64,000 nucleotides of DNA from assembly GCA_016859345.1 (NCBI GenBank), contig CM029114.1, positions 9,595,501 through 9,659,500 of the forward strand, written 5' to 3'. This stretch comes from Istiophorus platypterus (taxonomy: Eukaryota; Chordata; Actinopteri; Istiophoriformes; Istiophoridae). Positions 60,001 to 64,000 of the stretch are shown here, one piece after another; position 1 is the first letter of the stretch; every line of letters starts with the position of its first letter. A program made the position numbers and the translations under genes. Below the pieces are notes generated by a model that was given only the letters and a program-made list of their open reading frames with translations, was not told the origin of the DNA and did not search any database.

Positions 60001-63000
60001 CCATACTCACTCGACATCAGTGGCTGGTCAGCAGCTTGCTTACCTCGCTTCTCTTACAACGTTCATATCCATGCAAAGCCTGGACTCTTCAGAACCAGGT
60101 AAAGAGACCCTTGACGTTGCTCTCGTCATTTTGTTTTCTTTTGACGATTTAAATTCTGTAGTTATCAACACTGCACAAATATTGTTAGCTTTGTAACTCT
60201 CGGCAGAAGGTCAGACATGGACTTACCTACCAAGCAATTTTTCATTCAACATTGGTATGGAGGTGTTTGGCGCAAAAAATATGGAAGATAGAAAGTGGGT
60301 GGAAGCTGGAAGACTCTTACATAACCTGAACACCACCTTAATATTTTTGGTGTTTGAGGAATCGAGGTGTCATGAGCATCAGTATTTGCTCTGTAAGTCT
60401 GTGCTAAAGCGCAATTAATCATTTAGTGAATCATATAGAAATAATTGAGCACATGAAATAAAAGCCTTTACTGCACTCATATAAAGGGGTTTATGCTTAT
60501 AAAGAATTATGTGATGACTTTGATCACAAAAATACATAAACTATATGAGGATTTTATAGTCTTTTTTTGTTTGTTTGTTTTAACAGGCAACGTGCATTTT
60601 TATTATATGAAGGACCCGAAAATGAAAAGACATGGTAGTTCTTTTCTATTAAGTACTATAATAATAAGGGAGAATTGCCTCTGCCAGGAAATGGCCATCA
60701 TGAGTGGGATGGCCATCGCTTCTAACGAGCTGTGTGCGCTCGCGTGCCGGGGGACACTGTCTTTGTGAGCAATATTTTATTTCAACAAGTATATCTTGAG
60801 GCCGGAGCAAACCGAAAGTGACCAAAGTACATTCTCTAAGAGTAATCACTTCGTCCTCTCCCCAAGCCTTTGTTCTGTAATCAGGTGTCACTTTATTTTG
60901 ATGGTTAGTGGCAGACTTTGTGCTGCATTGGTGTGCCCATATATTATATTGGTTATTGTAAAATTCCCACACCTGACAGTTTGGAGATATTTTTAAACAT
61001 ATCCAAAGCCCTTTACCAGCTTGTCTCTAACTCTTAAACAGCCACTTGAGTGCTATATAAGTAGATCCACTTTTGCTCTTGCTGCACTGACACTGAAAAT
61101 CCAAAAATTGTAAAATGCCTTTCGGACTGGTGCAACACTCCCGAAATAGCTAAACTATTGAGGCTGGCTATCATATGTTTTGTAGAGAATTGTCAACAGG
61201 GTCTTAAAAACAATTTGTGAAGAAAAGGTGCAAATTGACTGCAACAGACTTGAGAAAAATTAATCATAAAGCTACCAGGAACCCATTATTTTCCAATGCA
61301 AGCGTATTCCAGAACTGCAGCCTACCTGCAGTATAGAAGGTAAGGCCAGGCAATAGCAAGATGGAGGGGAACTGGTATGCTGATTGTAGCTTTTGTGTTA
61401 CTTTTTTGTTACACTAATTCTGAAAATTGAGATTGAACGAGTGGGTTGGGAAAAATTCATGTTGCTCTCTGCTTACAATTGTGCACACATATATTCCCCC
61501 GAGAAAGACAAAAATCAATTTTCCTTTTTAAAATATTCAGGCTCCAGTTTCAATATATTTTAGATTGATTGAGGCCATTCCATATGTTTAGGAAAACAAA
61601 TTAATTCTGAGGTATGCAGTTTGCCTAATAATTTCCATGCAGTATCTACGGGGCAACAGCTGCAAAGTAGGACGTGTTATTATTGTTTTAGTGGAACCAG
61701 AATGATGCTTCTATATGCATAATGTATATATGCAATAGGTTGCTTAGTATCATTTCAGAGATCAGGAGGATCAAAAATGAACATCAAATAGGGATTTCTA
61801 ACTACATTTTACAAATTGCTGTATAATGTGAGCAAATCCTTTGAGTTTGTGATTCCTTCTCTGCTTTCTCAACTCAAAGCAGAGATGGTAATAGTATATT
61901 AGCCAGCCAGTGTAGGATTCCCTTTAGTGAGTCCCTAACTTCCAAAGGAAAGACAGACTATCATTGTCCAGTTGCATTGTTTTGGAGTCTTAATGCAGTC
62001 CTTAGTTCTCTGGACTCAGTTTTATGAGACGTTAGCTGTTGCAGCAAGAGGTAAAAGCTAATATAGCAGAGGTTCTAAAGTTAGCACCCGACAAACCCCC
62101 AAACACAACCACAGTGACAAAAGGAGGCAAAACAGGAAATCTTTTTGCCCGTAGTGTGTGTTGGGAACAGATGACCAGGAAGATAAAAAGCGCTTGCAAA
62201 GTGGAAACTTCCACTAAGGGATGTTATTTTGCCTTGTGTGTGTTTTTCTCTCCTTTTCTCTGTTTCACAAAGCGCCATGTTTCCTGGAAAACACAGTCAG
62301 AGGTAGTTGGTTTAGTTTTAATGTAAAGGCCAATACTGTGAGTACTAAACAGTGTCCTATATCATATGTAACTAAGGACTATTCTGTGCTCCCTCAGTCA
62401 TACATGATGTGAAGCTGTGTTAATGTTTAAACCTGCTCCCTCTTAGTTAATGCTTTACCTTGCGAGCACGGTTTAAGTCTGAAGCTTACCTACCTGAAAG
62501 CTGTGAAGGGAAGCTGGGAGGGTAGCTGCATATCTTGGATGGCATAAGTTAAATATGATTGATCCTTTTTTTATGAAAATAAACAAGACCACTGCAATCA
62601 GGCACAGATCAGAACTACTGATCAGTGCTTCACTCCTTCATGCTCTCCTCTGTTACATCTTCCCCACCTTCTCACTCCCACCCTCTCTTTCTGAGTTTCC
62701 CTCCCCTCCGTCTGTGGACACTCTAATGAATGATATGGAATGATCCCTTGACTGAGGGCTCCTGTCCCCGCCCTACAAGAAGGAGTCAGTGCAGCAAAAA
62801 CAGCAATTGCACAGTTGCATATGTCCAAGCCAATGGAGTAACAGCAGAACCATGGTCCTGGGCTGTATAAAATAAGTTCAAGGAACCACACAATTGGTTG
62901 GGAATACCTCTTGAGCAAAACCTGAAAGAATGTAATATCTGCTTTTGAAAACTTCGGTAAGCACCCCTGTTTGCGTTGTAGATACTCTCTGTCAAAGTTT

Positions 63001-64000
63001 TGTTGAAAAAGCCGAAGTCTGATGACGGTTTTAAGTTTAAACATTGTAAGATGATTCCAGAACCTGCCTCCGTGTATTAGAGCTAATGATAAGTGGGTTC
63101 GGTTTCTGTTGTGGTTTTCAACTTTTTTTGTAAAACTGTTTGAAGAACTGTAATATTGTCTTGTTTTTAGGTCACCTGTGAAAGCCCAAAAATTAAGAAC
63201 ACCTGTTTGTCCTTCAGATTGTCTTTCATGAGAATGTTGGTCTTTGTGTGTGCTGTTTGCAAAGATAGCATTATGACTACTAGGATCTGTGTTCTTTGGA
63301 CAGTTACCGTAGATTGTTAGGGCTGGGGTCAGATGGCGCCTGGCTGGGTGAGAATTTCACAGCTGCACATGAAAGCAAAGCGACTGTGAGATGGTGATTG
63401 AGGGAGGGGGTGAGGGATTGTGTAGATGAAGAAAGGAGGGAACTTGCTTGTTTTGATCATACAGTAGGTACTCATCATGGATCAATACACTGTTGATGAA
63501 TATAGATATAGGATGTTGTCTGATGTATCATGCAGTCTCGGGGGGGGGGCCTCCTTTTGTAGACACAACTGCTGAATCTCGGTGTTAAGAGGAGGTTCTT
63601 TCTCCCTCTGTCTTTAACCTATTTAGTAATATCAGATAGTGTTCACATAGTAGCATAAACTGAGCTTTTTTTTATCAAACAGACATGCACACATGCACAC
63701 TCTCTTTACATTACACAGCAGATGACTGTTCACCAGTTTATTTCTGGCAATGTGGGCATGCACAAATGTTACCTCTATAGTATATCCCCAGCTGCATTAA
63801 ACAACTGCTCAGCTTTTTGGACAGAGCCAACGTCTTTGGCCTTGTGGCCTGTACAGAGGCTGGTGCTGGCTCGCATTGCTGCACAAGTGTCTCAACAGAG
63901 CCTCATTAACTTGCTGTCTGCTTGTGTAATAATTCATCATTATAATTTATAATAAATTCATGTACTTGTATCTTGAGGATATTCTCAGATTGATATGTTC

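Larger units (their letters stand above)
42442..64000 (+). other. gab1: gab1 intron 1 (continues beyond window)
   Basis: At least 21.5 kb with no supported coding exon on either strand. Open frames up to 140 codons (for example minus 62622-63044 and plus 59813-60196) show no domain motifs and no compatible splice phase. The intron holds microsatellites (42670-42720, 52078-52151, 54793-54876), DNA-transposon remnants (47083-48477, 53135-53480, possibly 56419-57065) and a perfect hairpin at 52663-52704. Long first introns are normal in this gene family and may contain enhancers, which cannot be read from one sequence. Confidence 0.85.

Noticed and set aside
59813..60196. Possible alternative first exon of gab1 with an ATG and a gtaaag donor near 60100
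   Set aside because: The coding frame would leave the donor in phase 1, while the gab1 first coding exon exits in phase 0, so it cannot join the next exon in frame. No CpG island is present.
62622..63044. 140-codon minus-strand frame near the right end
   Set aside because: No recognisable motif and no promoter or splice signals. Low-complexity end. Consistent with a chance frame in a long intron.
1..64000. A previously undescribed biological system
   Set aside because: All four coding loci belong to well-known vertebrate families with intact, conventional structures; the remainder is introns, promoters and repeats. Nothing suggests a new system.

Overview
The window is nuclear DNA from a vertebrate, most likely a percomorph teleost. 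It holds spliced genes with GT-AG introns, AT-rich intergenic DNA, CpG-rich promoters, CA/TA microsatellites and fish-type DNA-transposon remnants. There are no operons, prokaryotic genes, CRISPR arrays, rRNA genes or convincing tRNA genes. Coding sequence was rebuilt by hand, splicing exons in frame and checking intron phases.

Layout from left to right. (1) 1-16548, plus strand: the 3' half of a FRAS1/FREM-family basement-membrane gene, called frem3 from its neighbours. 22 in-frame exons encode about 1,435 residues: five Calx-beta domains, the FREM2-type C-terminal ectodomain, an RHRR convertase-like site, one membrane span and a PDZ-ligand C-terminus. The N-terminus and CSPG repeats lie to the left of the window. 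(2) 18087-26152, minus strand: complete smarca5 (SNF2H, ISWI ATPase), 24 exons, 1,034 aa, tail-to-tail with frem3 and with a CpG-rich first exon and intron 1. (3) 26.5-28.9 kb: AT-rich intergenic DNA with a LINE-like 3' tail. (4) 31073-37617, plus strand: complete usp38 deubiquitinase, 10 coding exons, 1,039 aa, probably with a noncoding 5' exon near 29.0 kb. (5) 38.4-40.8 kb: intergenic DNA. (6) 42370-42441, plus strand: the first coding exon of gab1 (start of its PH domain) behind a GC-rich promoter region. The remaining 21.5 kb is gab1 intron 1, with microsatellites, two recognisable DNA-transposon remnants, a possible third, and a perfect short hairpin.

The four genes are neighbours in human 4q31.21 as I recall it (USP38, GAB1, SMARCA5, FREM3), so this is a conserved synteny block. 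The frem3-smarca5 pair appears inverted and moved relative to usp38-gab1. The genes do not form one pathway: matrix adhesion, chromatin remodelling, deubiquitination and receptor-tyrosine-kinase signalling. I found no evidence of a new biological system. The points most worth a second look are the membrane-anchored tail of the frem3-like protein, the overlapping uORF predicted for usp38, the synteny rearrangement and two strong inverted repeats.
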